DNA from: RPQJ01 sp963754535
GTDB taxonomy: Bacteria > Pseudomonadota > Gammaproteobacteria > Steroidobacterales > Steroidobacteraceae
NCBI GenBank assembly: GCA_963754535.1
Contig: CAVWGG010000040.1
Span: 1 to 64,000 of the forward strand
Direction: 5' to 3'
DNA: 64,000 bases
Shown: positions 44,459-52,457 of the stretch, piece after piece
Layout of the letters: each line of letters begins with the position of its first letter
Numbering within the stretch: position 1 is the first letter of the stretch
The notes under the pieces: model-generated
What the model was told of the DNA's origin: nothing
The model's input: the letters and a program-made list of their open reading frames with translations, nothing else
The model's database searches: none
Program-made: the position numbers and the translations under genes

Positions 44459-45769
44459 ATGTCATTGCTTGCCGTGTATCTGCTGCCGCTCGTATCGATC
44501 TGGGCCTGGTACCTCCTCCGGCGCCAACGGCACGAGCGGGCAAGCCGCGCCACACGCGAACAATCGCACGCCGCCGGTCTGATCGATCCTGCCTCACTGC
44601 ATCCCGTTATCGATCCTGTCCGCTGCATCGGGTGTGGATCGTGCGTAAGAGCGTGTCCGGAACAACCAGAACACCACGTGCTCGGACTGATCGACGGCAA
44701 GGCGCACCTGGTGGGTCCGACGGATTGCATCGGGCACGGCGCCTGTCGTGCCGCGTGTCCGGCGGACGCAATCACTCTCGTCTTCGGCACCCAGCGTCGC
44801 GGCGTGGAGATTCCCTTGCTCAGCGCCGAGTTCGAGTCGACCGTGCCCGGACTCTTCGTCGCAGGAGAGCTCGGAGGAATGGGGCTGATTCGTAACGCGC
44901 TCGCGCAGGGTCGGCAGGCAGTCGATGCAATCCATCGAAGGCGTCGCGCCGCCAGCCCCGGGCAACTCGACCTGGTGATCGTCGGTGCGGGTCCGGCCGG
45001 GTTTTCGGCCAGCCTTGCCGCGAAGTCGCACGAGATGCAGTTCGTGACGATCGAGCAGGAGAGTCTTGGCGGCTGCGTCTTCCAGTATCCGCGCGCCAAG
45101 CTCGTGATGACGCAGCCGGCGGAGATTCCATTGGTCGGCAAAGTCACCTTCCGCCAGACCTCCAAGGAGGAACTGCTCGCGTTCTGGCAGGAAATCGAGC
45201 GCAAGACCGGCGTGACCGGCAATATGCGGTACCGCGAACGCGTCGAGAGCGTCGATCGCGACGGCGCGCAGGGCTTCATCGTTCGTACTTCACTCGCGCA
45301 GTACCGAGCCGTGAACGTACTGCTGGCGATCGGCCGGCGCGGCACGCCGCGCAAGCTCGACGTGCCAGGCGAGGACCTGTCCAAGGTCGTTTACCGGCTG
45401 ATCGATGCGGAGCAATACCGTGAACAGCGTGTCATCGTCGTGGGCGGCGGTGACAGTGCCCTGGAGGCAGCTGCCAGCGTTGCGGAAGCCGGCGGCAACG
45501 TCACGCTTTCATATCGGGGTGACGCCTTTACGCGTGCCAAGCCGCGTAATCGCGAGCGGGTAGCCGCTGCCGAACGGGCCGGACAGTTGCAGGTGCTGCT
45601 GAACTCGCAGGTCGAGCGCATCGAGAAGGAGCGGGTTCTGCTGCGCAGCCAGGACGGTCACCTGATTCTTCCGAACGACGCTGTGATCGTCAGTGCAGGC
45701 GGAATCCTGCCGTCGGATTTCCTGCGTCGAGTAGGAATTCACGTGGAGACAAAATATGGGACGGCGTGA
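44459..45769 (+). CDS. Ferredoxin-FAD/NAD(P) oxidoreductase, thioredoxin reductase-like
   Basis: A 436-residue protein. An N-terminal membrane helix is followed by two Fe-S sites, CIGCGSCVRACP (complete) and CIGHGACRAACP (second Cys replaced by His). Then comes a YpdA/TrxR-like flavoprotein: FAD motif VIVGAGPAGFSASLAA, LGGCVFQYPR (no redox CxxC) and the NADPH motif VIVVGGGDSALEAAASVAEA. It probably moves electrons between NAD(P)H and the membrane. It is divergent from the multihaem operon (200-base gap) and overlaps the ankyrin gene by 14 bases. Confidence 0.88.
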   Translation: MSLLAVYLLPLVSIWAWYLLRRQRHERASRATREQSHAAGLIDPASLHPVIDPVRCIGCGSCVRACPEQPEHHVLGLIDGKAHLVGPTDCIGHGACRAACPADAITLVFGTQRRGVEIPLLSAEFESTVPGLFVAGELGGMGLIRNALAQGRQAVDAIHRRRRAASPGQLDLVIVGAGPAGFSASLAAKSHEMQFVTIEQESLGGCVFQYPRAKLVMTQPAEIPLVGKVTFRQTSKEELLAFWQEIERKTGVTGNMRYRERVESVDRDGAQGFIVRTSLAQYRAVNVLLAIGRRGTPRKLDVPGEDLSKVVYRLIDAEQYREQRVIVVGGGDSALEAAASVAEAGGNVTLSYRGDAFTRAKPRNRERVAAAERAGQLQVLLNSQVERIEKERVLLRSQDGHLILPNDAVIVSAGGILPSDFLRRVGIHVETKYGTA

Positions 45770-47777
45770 CCCTGCCGCTGCTTGCGTCACTGCATTGGCC
45801 GCCGCGCTCCTCGGCGTGATCGGCGCTCCCGGGGCAGTGGCCGCCGTTGCAGCCGTTCCATCAAGGCTCGCCGCGCCTGACCTGCTCGAGCCGGCCAAGA
45901 GCGCGCTGCGTCTCAAGCAGTTTGCCGATGCGGCCGGACGTCTTGCCGCCGACCCGCTCGCCGCAGATCCACGCGCGCAATACCTGCTGGGCACGCTGTA
46001 CCTGGCTGGCCTCGGTGTCGGCGAGGATACCCAGCGTGCGCGGACGCTCTTCACGGCTGCGGCAGCCAAGGGCGAGCCGCGCGCGGCGTATGCACTGGCA
46101 GCGCTTGCAGCGCACGACTCGCCCGCAGACGAATCAGCGGCACGGACCTGGCTCGCAAAGGCCGCGGCGACTGGGCATGCCGATGCGGCGCGCCTGGTGC
46201 AGGCAGGCCAGTTGCCACTGCAAGTGGATCCGCGGGTCCTTGCAACGGAACCCGCAGTGACCTTGTCGATGACCATTGCGGCTGCGCGCCGCGGCGATGT
46301 CGGCACGCTGGCCACGCTCTGGCCGCTCCTGCCAAAGGATGCCAACGACGCATTCCGTCGTTCAGCGCTGCATTACGCGGCCGAATCGGGCGCCGCTGAC
46401 TCGGTGCGCTGGCTGGTCGAACACGACGCTCGGGTCGATGCGATCGACGCGCAGGGCATCACGCCCCTGATGCTGTCGGCGACAGCTGAGCGCGCGGATG
46501 CTCTGGATGTTCTGCTGCAAGCCAACGCCCGCGTTGCCGCCGTCGATTCATTGGGCAATTCGGCGCTGTTTTATGCAGCGCGTCGCGGACGGCTCGTGCA
46601 AGCGGAGCGATTGGTGGCCGCGGGTCTCGATCCGAAGCTGCGCAACGCTGGCGGCTGGAGCGCCGTCGATTACTCGGTGCAGTCGAGGCACGACGGGGTC
46701 ACTGGCTACCTGCTGCAACAAGGCGTGCAGCCGACTCGCCGGCACACGGCAGTCGCCCGTGGAGGTGCACGGCCTGCTGGCCCGATTCTTCGCTCGTTGG
46801 CTGGCGATGCCTACGCTGGATGGCCGGACGTCGCGCTCGCTGCGAGTCGAAGCGATGCAGCCCTGTTGCAGTCGGCCTTGGCCCGGGGCGGTGACCCGGA
46901 GGCGAGCACTCCGACTGGCCAGCCAGCCCTGCACGTCGCAATTGCCGCGTCATCGCCCGCGGCCGTCGAAATGCTGCTGGCTGCCGGCGCGTCGCCGACG
47001 CGTGAAGATCGTGCGGGTCATTCACCGCTCGGTGAGGCTGTCAGGCAGGGCCACCAGGAACTCGTGCGGATCCTGCTCGAGCATGGCGTCAATCCCAATG
47101 AACAGGGGAGCCATGAGCTGGCGCCGCTGACGCTTGCCGTGCGACGCGGCGACGCGGATATCGCGCAGTTACTGCTGGCCAGAGGGGCGCAGGTCGACGC
47201 CGGCAAGGGGGGCGAAGCTCCGCTGCTGGTCGCGGCGCTGCGTGGTGATGCGCCTGTCGTCGGCCTGTTGCTGCGGTCCGGCGCGAATCCTGACGTGACC
47301 GATGCCGCTGGCCATACGGCGTTGTGGCACGCCGCCTGCCGGGACGATTCCCCTGTCCTTGCACTGCTGCTGACTTCCCGGGCCAGCGTGAACGTGGCGG
47401 CCGCGGACGGAATGACGGCCGTCGCCTGCGCTGCAGCGCGCGGCAACGACGCGGCATTTGAAAAGCTGCTGCGTGCCGACGCCGACGTCCGCTCGCGCAG
47501 TCGCTCGGGCGACACGCCCCTGATGCTCGCCGCCCGCGGCGACCACGCCGCAATCGTGCGCAGGCTCATCGCGCTGCGGGTCGGGCTGGATGCACAGAAC
47601 GTGTTCGGCGATACCGCGCTGATCCTGGCGAGCCAGGCGGGCGCCGGTAACGTGGTCGACCTGTTGTTACAGGCGGGTGCGAAGAAGACACTGCGCAACC
47701 GGGATGGGGTTGCCGCAGCGGATGCGGCAACTGCGCGCGGCTTCGACGCCGTCGCGGCTCGCATTCGTTCGAGCTAA
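45756..47777 (+). CDS. Secreted Sel1/ankyrin-repeat protein
   Basis: A 673-residue protein with a signal peptide (to about PGAVAAVAA), one or two Sel1-type repeats (AQYLLGTLYLAGLGVGEDTQRARTLFTAAAAKGEPRAAYALA) and about ten ankyrin repeats (for example GNSALFYAARRGRLVQAERLVAAGLDP). It has no catalytic motif. It starts inside the end of the oxidoreductase gene, so it belongs with it, and may scaffold periplasmic redox partners. Its TAA overlaps the convergent kinase stop (CTAA). Confidence 0.87.
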   Translation: MGRRDPAAACVTALAAALLGVIGAPGAVAAVAAVPSRLAAPDLLEPAKSALRLKQFADAAGRLAADPLAADPRAQYLLGTLYLAGLGVGEDTQRARTLFTAAAAKGEPRAAYALAALAAHDSPADESAARTWLAKAAATGHADAARLVQAGQLPLQVDPRVLATEPAVTLSMTIAAARRGDVGTLATLWPLLPKDANDAFRRSALHYAAESGAADSVRWLVEHDARVDAIDAQGITPLMLSATAERADALDVLLQANARVAAVDSLGNSALFYAARRGRLVQAERLVAAGLDPKLRNAGGWSAVDYSVQSRHDGVTGYLLQQGVQPTRRHTAVARGGARPAGPILRSLAGDAYAGWPDVALAASRSDAALLQSALARGGDPEASTPTGQPALHVAIAASSPAAVEMLLAAGASPTREDRAGHSPLGEAVRQGHQELVRILLEHGVNPNEQGSHELAPLTLAVRRGDADIAQLLLARGAQVDAGKGGEAPLLVAALRGDAPVVGLLLRSGANPDVTDAAGHTALWHAACRDDSPVLALLLTSRASVNVAAADGMTAVACAAARGNDAAFEKLLRADADVRSRSRSGDTPLMLAARGDHAAIVRRLIALRVGLDAQNVFGDTALILASQAGAGNVVDLLLQAGAKKTLRNRDGVAAADAATARGFDAVAARIRSS

Positions 47778-49129
47778 TCTGAGCGCACGCGGCCCTGGAT
47801 CGGGAGCGTAACCTCGACCCGCAGCCCACGGGCTGCGTCCCTGTTGCGGAAGCTCACGGAGCCGCCGTGCAGTTCCGCGATCCGCTTGACGATCGACAGG
47901 CCCAGCCCGCTGCCCGTGGCGGTCGCTTCGGCCGCGCGGTAGAAGCGCCGGCCGAGCCGTTCGAGCGTCTCGGGCGTCACGCCCGGCCCCGTGTCCTGGA
48001 CGGTGAGCAGGACCGCGCCATCCAGCCGCGTGAGCGCGACCCGCACCTCACCGTGAGGTCCCCCATGTCGCAGGGCGTTGTCAATCAGGTTACGCACCAG
48101 TGCCTCGAGCAATGCGCCATCCCCAGGGACGCGCCCGGGATCCGGCGCCTCCAGCACGACCGTCGTTCCTTCCTGCATCGCTGCTGGCGCGCTGTCCGCC
48201 AGCACACGTTCGGCAATGGCGCGCAGCTCGCAGGGTGCCGCACACGCGAGGTGACCGGCTTCGTCCGCACGGGCAAGTTGCATCAGCTGCGTCACGAGGC
48301 GCGTCATCCGGTCGCAGGCCTCGATGCAGTGGCGCAGTGCCGCGTCCCGAACGTCGGGGTCCCGGGTTGCCAGCGCCACTTCCGCCTGCGCGCGCAATGC
48401 AGCGACAGGCGTGCGCAATTCATGGGCCGCGTGCGAGGTGAACCGTCGTTCCGAATCGAGCGAATCACGAACACGCAACAGGAGTTCCTCGAGCCGTTCG
48501 GCGAGACTTGCCAGCTCGACGGGCATCGGTCCCGCGGCCAGAGGCCGAACATCGTCGGGGCTGCGGTGTGCCAGTTCATCTCCGAGACGCCGTAACGGCC
48601 GCAGCGAACGACCGACGACCCACCAGATCGCGAGCCCGAGCACGGGCAGCGCGATGAGCTGCGGGAGGAGTGCGCCCAGGGCGACGCGACGCGCGATCCG
48701 TTCGCGTGTTGCGTGGTCTTCGGCCACGTGCACGACCACGCCCTGCTCCGCATCGGCTGCGGAGTACACGCGCCAGCGAACATCACCGAGCGCCGCTTCG
48801 CTGAAACCGCTGGAAGGACCGGCAAACGGTGTCGTCGGGGCGTTCGCTGAGCGCAGGATCAGCGTCCCATCCGCCTCGCGCACCTGGAAGGCAACCTTGG
48901 TGCGGAAATCCGGCGGGGTGTCCGAATCTTCGTCGAAATCGAGTTCCTCGAGCTCATGCCCCGCCTGTGCCACCAGCAGCCGCGCTGCCTGGGCCAAATG
49001 CGCGTCGAGCAAAGCATCGATGCCCCGATGCGCGTCACGGTAGGTCAGGGCCGCGGACGCCAGCCACGTGCCGGTGAGCGTGAGCAGCAGCAGCGTGAGC
49101 ATGTGCCGGCGGATCGATGGAGTTTGCAC
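47774..49129 (-). CDS. Sensor histidine kinase, QseC/TctE-like
   Basis: A 451-residue kinase. The N-terminal helix (LTLLLLTLTGTWLASAALTY), a periplasmic sensor (about 35-165), a second helix (LIALPVLGLAIWWVVGRSL) and HAMP lead to the H-box FTSHAAHELRTPVAAL and the ATPase domain (DNALRHGG, DTGPGVTPETLERLGRRFYR, GSGLGLSIVK). It is the last gene of a five-gene run with an SHP-like cytochrome. Redox or oxygen/NO sensing is plausible but not shown. Confidence 0.92.
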   Translation of the reverse strand: MQTPSIRRHMLTLLLLTLTGTWLASAALTYRDAHRGIDALLDAHLAQAARLLVAQAGHELEELDFDEDSDTPPDFRTKVAFQVREADGTLILRSANAPTTPFAGPSSGFSEAALGDVRWRVYSAADAEQGVVVHVAEDHATRERIARRVALGALLPQLIALPVLGLAIWWVVGRSLRPLRRLGDELAHRSPDDVRPLAAGPMPVELASLAERLEELLLRVRDSLDSERRFTSHAAHELRTPVAALRAQAEVALATRDPDVRDAALRHCIEACDRMTRLVTQLMQLARADEAGHLACAAPCELRAIAERVLADSAPAAMQEGTTVVLEAPDPGRVPGDGALLEALVRNLIDNALRHGGPHGEVRVALTRLDGAVLLTVQDTGPGVTPETLERLGRRFYRAAEATATGSGLGLSIVKRIAELHGGSVSFRNRDAARGLRVEVTLPIQGRVRSD

Positions 49130-49132
49130 GTT

Positions 49133-49795
49133 TCAGTCTTCGCGCGGGATCATGTAGCCAACGCCACGCACTGTCCTGATGAGCGCGGGTGCGAGCTTGC
49201 GGCGCAGATGGTGGACGTGAACCTCGATCGCATTGCTGTCGAGGCCTTGGTCCCATTCGTACAGCTGCGTCTCCAACTGCGTGCGGGTGACGACGCGGCC
49301 CGCGCGCAGCACGAGTTCCTGCAGCAGCGCGAACTCGCGCGGCTGCAGATCGACGGGATTGCCGTCGAACGTCACGGCACGCGCGGCGAGGTCCAGCGAG
49401 AGGCTGCCCACGACGATCGAGCCGGTCCCAGTGCCCTGCGCGCGACGGGCAACGGCTCGCAATCGGGCGGCGAGTTCCTTGAGTGCGACGGGCTTCACGA
49501 CGTAGTCGTCGGCGCCGAGATCGAGGCCGCGCACGCGATCATCGACGGCTTCGCGCGCAGTGAGGATGATCACGGGCGTGTGATCGCCACGATTGCGGAC
49601 ACTCTGCAGCAATTCGAGTCCGGACAGGCGTGGCAACCCCAGGTCGAGCACGACCGCCGTGAATTCGTCAGAGGCCAGCGCGGCTTCTCCGGCCGCGCCG
49701 TCCCTGATCCACTCGACCGCGAAGCCTTGCTCGCGCAGGCCGACCTGCAGCGCGTTGCCGAGCAACGCATCGTCCTCGACCAGCAGGATTCGCAT
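49133..49795 (-). CDS. OmpR-family response regulator
   Basis: A 220-residue regulator. Receiver: LVEDDALLG, phospho-acceptor Asp in VVLDLGLPRLSG, and Lys in YVVKPVALKEL. The OmpR winged helix follows (LQPREFALLQELVLRAGRVVTRTQLETQLYEWDQGLDSNAIEVHVHHLRRKL). It pairs with the histidine kinase three bases downstream and starts three bases after the cytochrome b gene, so it likely controls the operon itself. Confidence 0.94.
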   Translation of the reverse strand: MRILLVEDDALLGNALQVGLREQGFAVEWIRDGAAGEAALASDEFTAVVLDLGLPRLSGLELLQSVRNRGDHTPVIILTAREAVDDRVRGLDLGADDYVVKPVALKELAARLRAVARRAQGTGTGSIVVGSLSLDLAARAVTFDGNPVDLQPREFALLQELVLRAGRVVTRTQLETQLYEWDQGLDSNAIEVHVHHLRRKLAPALIRTVRGVGYMIPRED

Positions 49796-49798
49796 GCC

Positions 49799-50488
49799 TC
49801 AATCGTCGTCGGTTTCGCTTTCGGCCGCCAGTTCGGATTGTTCGCCCTGTCCCGGACCAGCGCCCGGCGCCACGCCTCCCGAGGTCGCGGTCCAGCCCCA
49901 GAAGCCGAGAATCGCTGCCGCCATGGTCAGCCCGAGGCCACGGGCATTGCGTGGCTCAGCGTCGTCGGCAGTTCCACGCTTGAAGCCGGTGATCATCGAG
50001 CGCGCGAGGTTTTCGCGCTGCATGACGCTGCTGAACACGACGCCGAGAACATGCAGGCCGACAAGCACGAGCCAGGCATTGGCGAAGGCCTCGTGCAGGT
50101 CCTCCATCGACTCGCCACCCAGCTCGTTGAAGTTGAGGTAGCCGGTCACGCCGGTGGCTACGCCGAGAATGAGCAGCCCGAAGACGGCCCAGCTGCCCGC
50201 AGGGTTGTGGCCGAGGTAGCGTGGCGCACGGCCGCGCAGTTCATCGCGCACGTAGCGGAAGGCCGCGACCGGGCTGTGGACGAAGGAGCTGAATCGCGCG
50301 TACCGTGGGCCGATGAAGCCCCAGACGATACGGAAGGCGAGCAGTCCGAGCACGGTGTACCCGAGCGCAACGTGGACATTGCGCAGTCGTTCGGATTCGG
50401 AGAGGACGTAGGCGCCGGCAAACGAGGCGGCCAGCGCCCAATGGAAGATGCGGGTCGGCAGGTCCCAGACCTTGGTGTTGCTGGTCAT
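49799..50488 (-). CDS. Cytochrome b561-type membrane protein
   Basis: A 229-residue protein with four to five helices and the bacterial b561 opening VWDLPTRIFHWALAASFAGAYVL, later RNVHVALGYTVLGLLAFRIVWGFIGP and LHEAFANAWLVLVGLHVLGVVF, giving the His pairs for b haems. An acidic tail ends it. In SHP-type operons such a protein passes electrons from quinol to the dihaem cytochrome. Confidence 0.9.
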   Translation of the reverse strand: MTSNTKVWDLPTRIFHWALAASFAGAYVLSESERLRNVHVALGYTVLGLLAFRIVWGFIGPRYARFSSFVHSPVAAFRYVRDELRGRAPRYLGHNPAGSWAVFGLLILGVATGVTGYLNFNELGGESMEDLHEAFANAWLVLVGLHVLGVVFSSVMQRENLARSMITGFKRGTADDAEPRNARGLGLTMAAAILGFWGWTATSGGVAPGAGPGQGEQSELAAESETDDD

Positions 50489-50493
50489 CGGTG

Positions 50494-50973
50494 TTACCTC
50501 GGTATGCGGACAGAGTGTTCGTCGAACTGGCCACGATCGGCATCGGCGTGACAAGCACTGCAGTTGGCAGCGCTGCGCACGGCCGGAGAACGAAACAGTT
50601 GCGCTGATATTTCATCGTGCTCCTCACGAAACCAGCCTTGCTGCGTGATCCGTGGCGCTGCCTTCGTGGTGGCCGCACTGGCGACAGCGGGATCCACACC
50701 GAGCTGCCTCGCCACGGCCGCACGTGTCGTGGCATCGAGCGATGCATCGACACCGAAGTGACGGTCCAGCGTTGCAAGCACGACGGCCCAGTCCGCTGGC
50801 CGCAGCAGCCGTGCTGGATAGGCCGTGTGGCATGCGCCGCACTCCTCGGCGTAGGCAGTGGTCTTGACGGCTTGGGTGGGTGGAACTGCCGCCGCGGCGG
50901 CATGGGCGAGAAACACGGCTGCGAGTGACCAGACGATCCAGTCGATGCGACGAATCCCCGAACGTGTGCGCAT
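50494..50973 (-). CDS. DHC-type dihaem cytochrome c
   Basis: A 159-residue secreted protein (signal peptide to about AHAAAAA) with two haem sites far apart, EECGACH near the N-terminus and ANCSACHADADRGQFDEHSV at the C-terminus, the layout of the DHC family. DHC donates electrons to the oxygen-binding cytochrome SHP. It lies two bases after the SHP-like gene and five before the cytochrome b gene. Confidence 0.87.
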   Translation of the reverse strand: MRTRSGIRRIDWIVWSLAAVFLAHAAAAAVPPTQAVKTTAYAEECGACHTAYPARLLRPADWAVVLATLDRHFGVDASLDATTRAAVARQLGVDPAVASAATTKAAPRITQQGWFREEHDEISAQLFRSPAVRSAANCSACHADADRGQFDEHSVRIPR

Positions 50974-50975
50974 GG

Positions 50976-51383
50976 TCAGGCTCCTTCCTTCACGGCCAGG
51001 AGAAACGCGATCAAGTCGGCCTTTTCCGCGGGGGTACAGGGGCGATCGAGCGTGTCGCTGCAATTGCGCTTGAACCACTTCTCGACCTTGGCGGCGTCGC
51101 GAAACCGCTCCGGGTTCGCGACGGGTGAGAGTGGGGCGATCGCCTTGCCGGTGATGGCGTGTCGCCCAGCAGCGGCGGGCTTATCCGTGTGGCAGGTTGC
51201 GCAACTCCAGTCGCGCGGCTGTTGGTGAAACAGTCGACGGCCCGCCGCGGGGGACGGTCCGGCATAGGACGCCGAAGTGGTGCGTGCCTGCTCGGCATAA
51301 CCCCGCATCAGCGACTCCGGGGTGTCGGCGAGGGCGGGGGCTGCGACCAGCACCGTGGCTGCAATGAGCGCCTTTCTGATCAT
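50976..51383 (-). CDS. SHP-like/DUF1924 monohaem cytochrome c
   Basis: A 135-residue secreted protein (signal peptide to PALAD) with one haem site (SCATCHTDKP) and the conserved tail SPVANPERFRDAAKVEKWFKRNCSDTLDRPCTPAEKADLIAFL. The Asn before Cys in KRNCSD and the Cys pair fit SHP, whose distal ligand is an asparagine beside a disulfide and which binds oxygen or NO. First gene of the SHP-DHC-cytochrome b-regulator-kinase operon. Confidence 0.85.
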   Translation of the reverse strand: MIRKALIAATVLVAAPALADTPESLMRGYAEQARTTSASYAGPSPAAGRRLFHQQPRDWSCATCHTDKPAAAGRHAITGKAIAPLSPVANPERFRDAAKVEKWFKRNCSDTLDRPCTPAEKADLIAFLLAVKEGA

Positions 51384-51482
51384 CGATCCATCTCCTGAAT
51401 GGGGATCGATGAGAAGGCTAGGCGGCGAAGCTTATCGGCACCTTAAGGCCCGGGAAGCCTGGAGCGGTCGCTCCGGGTGGTG

Positions 51483-51512
51483 AGGAGACGCGCCGGCAAG
51501 CGCGCGTCTCCT
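51483..51512 (-). terminator. Hairpin after MscS gene
   Basis: An 11-base-pair perfect stem (51483-51493 with 51502-51512, loop of eight) lies 13 bases after the MscS stop and 99 bases before the SHP gene start, on the same strand. It has no T-tract. It probably separates the two transcripts. Confidence 0.5.
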
Positions 51513-51525
51513 GGTTCGAAATCGA

Positions 51526-52344
51526 CTATGCCGGCACCTGGATCAACCGCGTGAGGTTCGCGGGCGTAGGCGCGGGCCAGCCTGCTTCTTTAGCGACGCG
51601 CATCATCGCCTGGTTGGTGTCGAAGTAGACCTGCCAGTAATGATCGGTATGGCAGTACGGGCGCACCGCGATCACCGTGCCGAGCAGGTTGATGTCGAGC
51701 AGGCTCACTTCGGGCGCGGGCTGCGCGAGGACGTTCGGGATCTGCGCGACGGCCGCCTGGAAGCGCGCGATCGCGTCGTTGTGGTCCACGCCACCGGCCA
51801 GCTGTGCCGTGCGCTCGACGCGACGATGCGGCAGCGACGAGAAATTCTGGATCGTATCGCTGAAGATCTTGCCGTTGCCGATCAGCGTGAGGACGTTGTC
51901 GGGCGTCACGATCGTGGTGCCGAACAGGCCGAGCTCGTGCACGGTGCCCGTGACGCCGGCGATGCTGACGAAGTCGCCGACCTTGAACGGCCGCAGCACC
52001 AGCATGAACGCGCCGGCGGCGAAGTTGCCGAGCATGCCGCTCCAGGCCGCGCCGATCGCCACGCCCGCGCCGGCCAGCATCGCAGCGATGGAGGTCGTCT
52101 GGATGCCGAAGTACCCGAGGATCCCGAGGACCAGGGCGATGTTCAGCGCGACGGTGATGATCGAGCCGAGGTAGCGCGTCAGCGTCGGGTCGATCTCGTT
52201 GCGATGCATCACCGCCTGGACCAGGTGGATGACCCGCCCGATCAGCCAGCGGCCGACGAACCAGAATACGATTGCTGCCGCCACTTTGACGGCCAGTGCG
52301 GCGACCGTAGTGCGGAGGAAGGTCTCGACTGCTGCCATGTCCAT
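51526..52344 (-). CDS. mscS: Small-conductance mechanosensitive channel (MscS family)
   Basis: A 272-residue membrane protein with three N-terminal helices and the pore-lining/beta-domain sequence AAMLAGAGVAIGAAWSGMLGNFAAGAFMLVLRPFKVGDFVSIAGVTGTV, diagnostic of MscS. It opens on hypo-osmotic shock. The length matches E. coli MscS (286). Start ATG 52344 or 52338. It is divergent from a Kef-type antiporter. Confidence 0.93.
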   Translation of the reverse strand: MDMAAVETFLRTTVAALAVKVAAAIVFWFVGRWLIGRVIHLVQAVMHRNEIDPTLTRYLGSIITVALNIALVLGILGYFGIQTTSIAAMLAGAGVAIGAAWSGMLGNFAAGAFMLVLRPFKVGDFVSIAGVTGTVHELGLFGTTIVTPDNVLTLIGNGKIFSDTIQNFSSLPHRRVERTAQLAGGVDHNDAIARFQAAVAQIPNVLAQPAPEVSLLDINLLGTVIAVRPYCHTDHYWQVYFDTNQAMMRVAKEAGWPAPTPANLTRLIQVPA

Positions 52345-52457
52345 TGAATGCTCCCGCAAGATTGTCTTGGTCACCCCGCCCCCGCGGCAGTTTCGGGAGA
52401 AGGCGGCCGTCCGTCAATCGTCGCGCGACTGAGCTAAGCTCCTGCGTGGTCGGCCGT

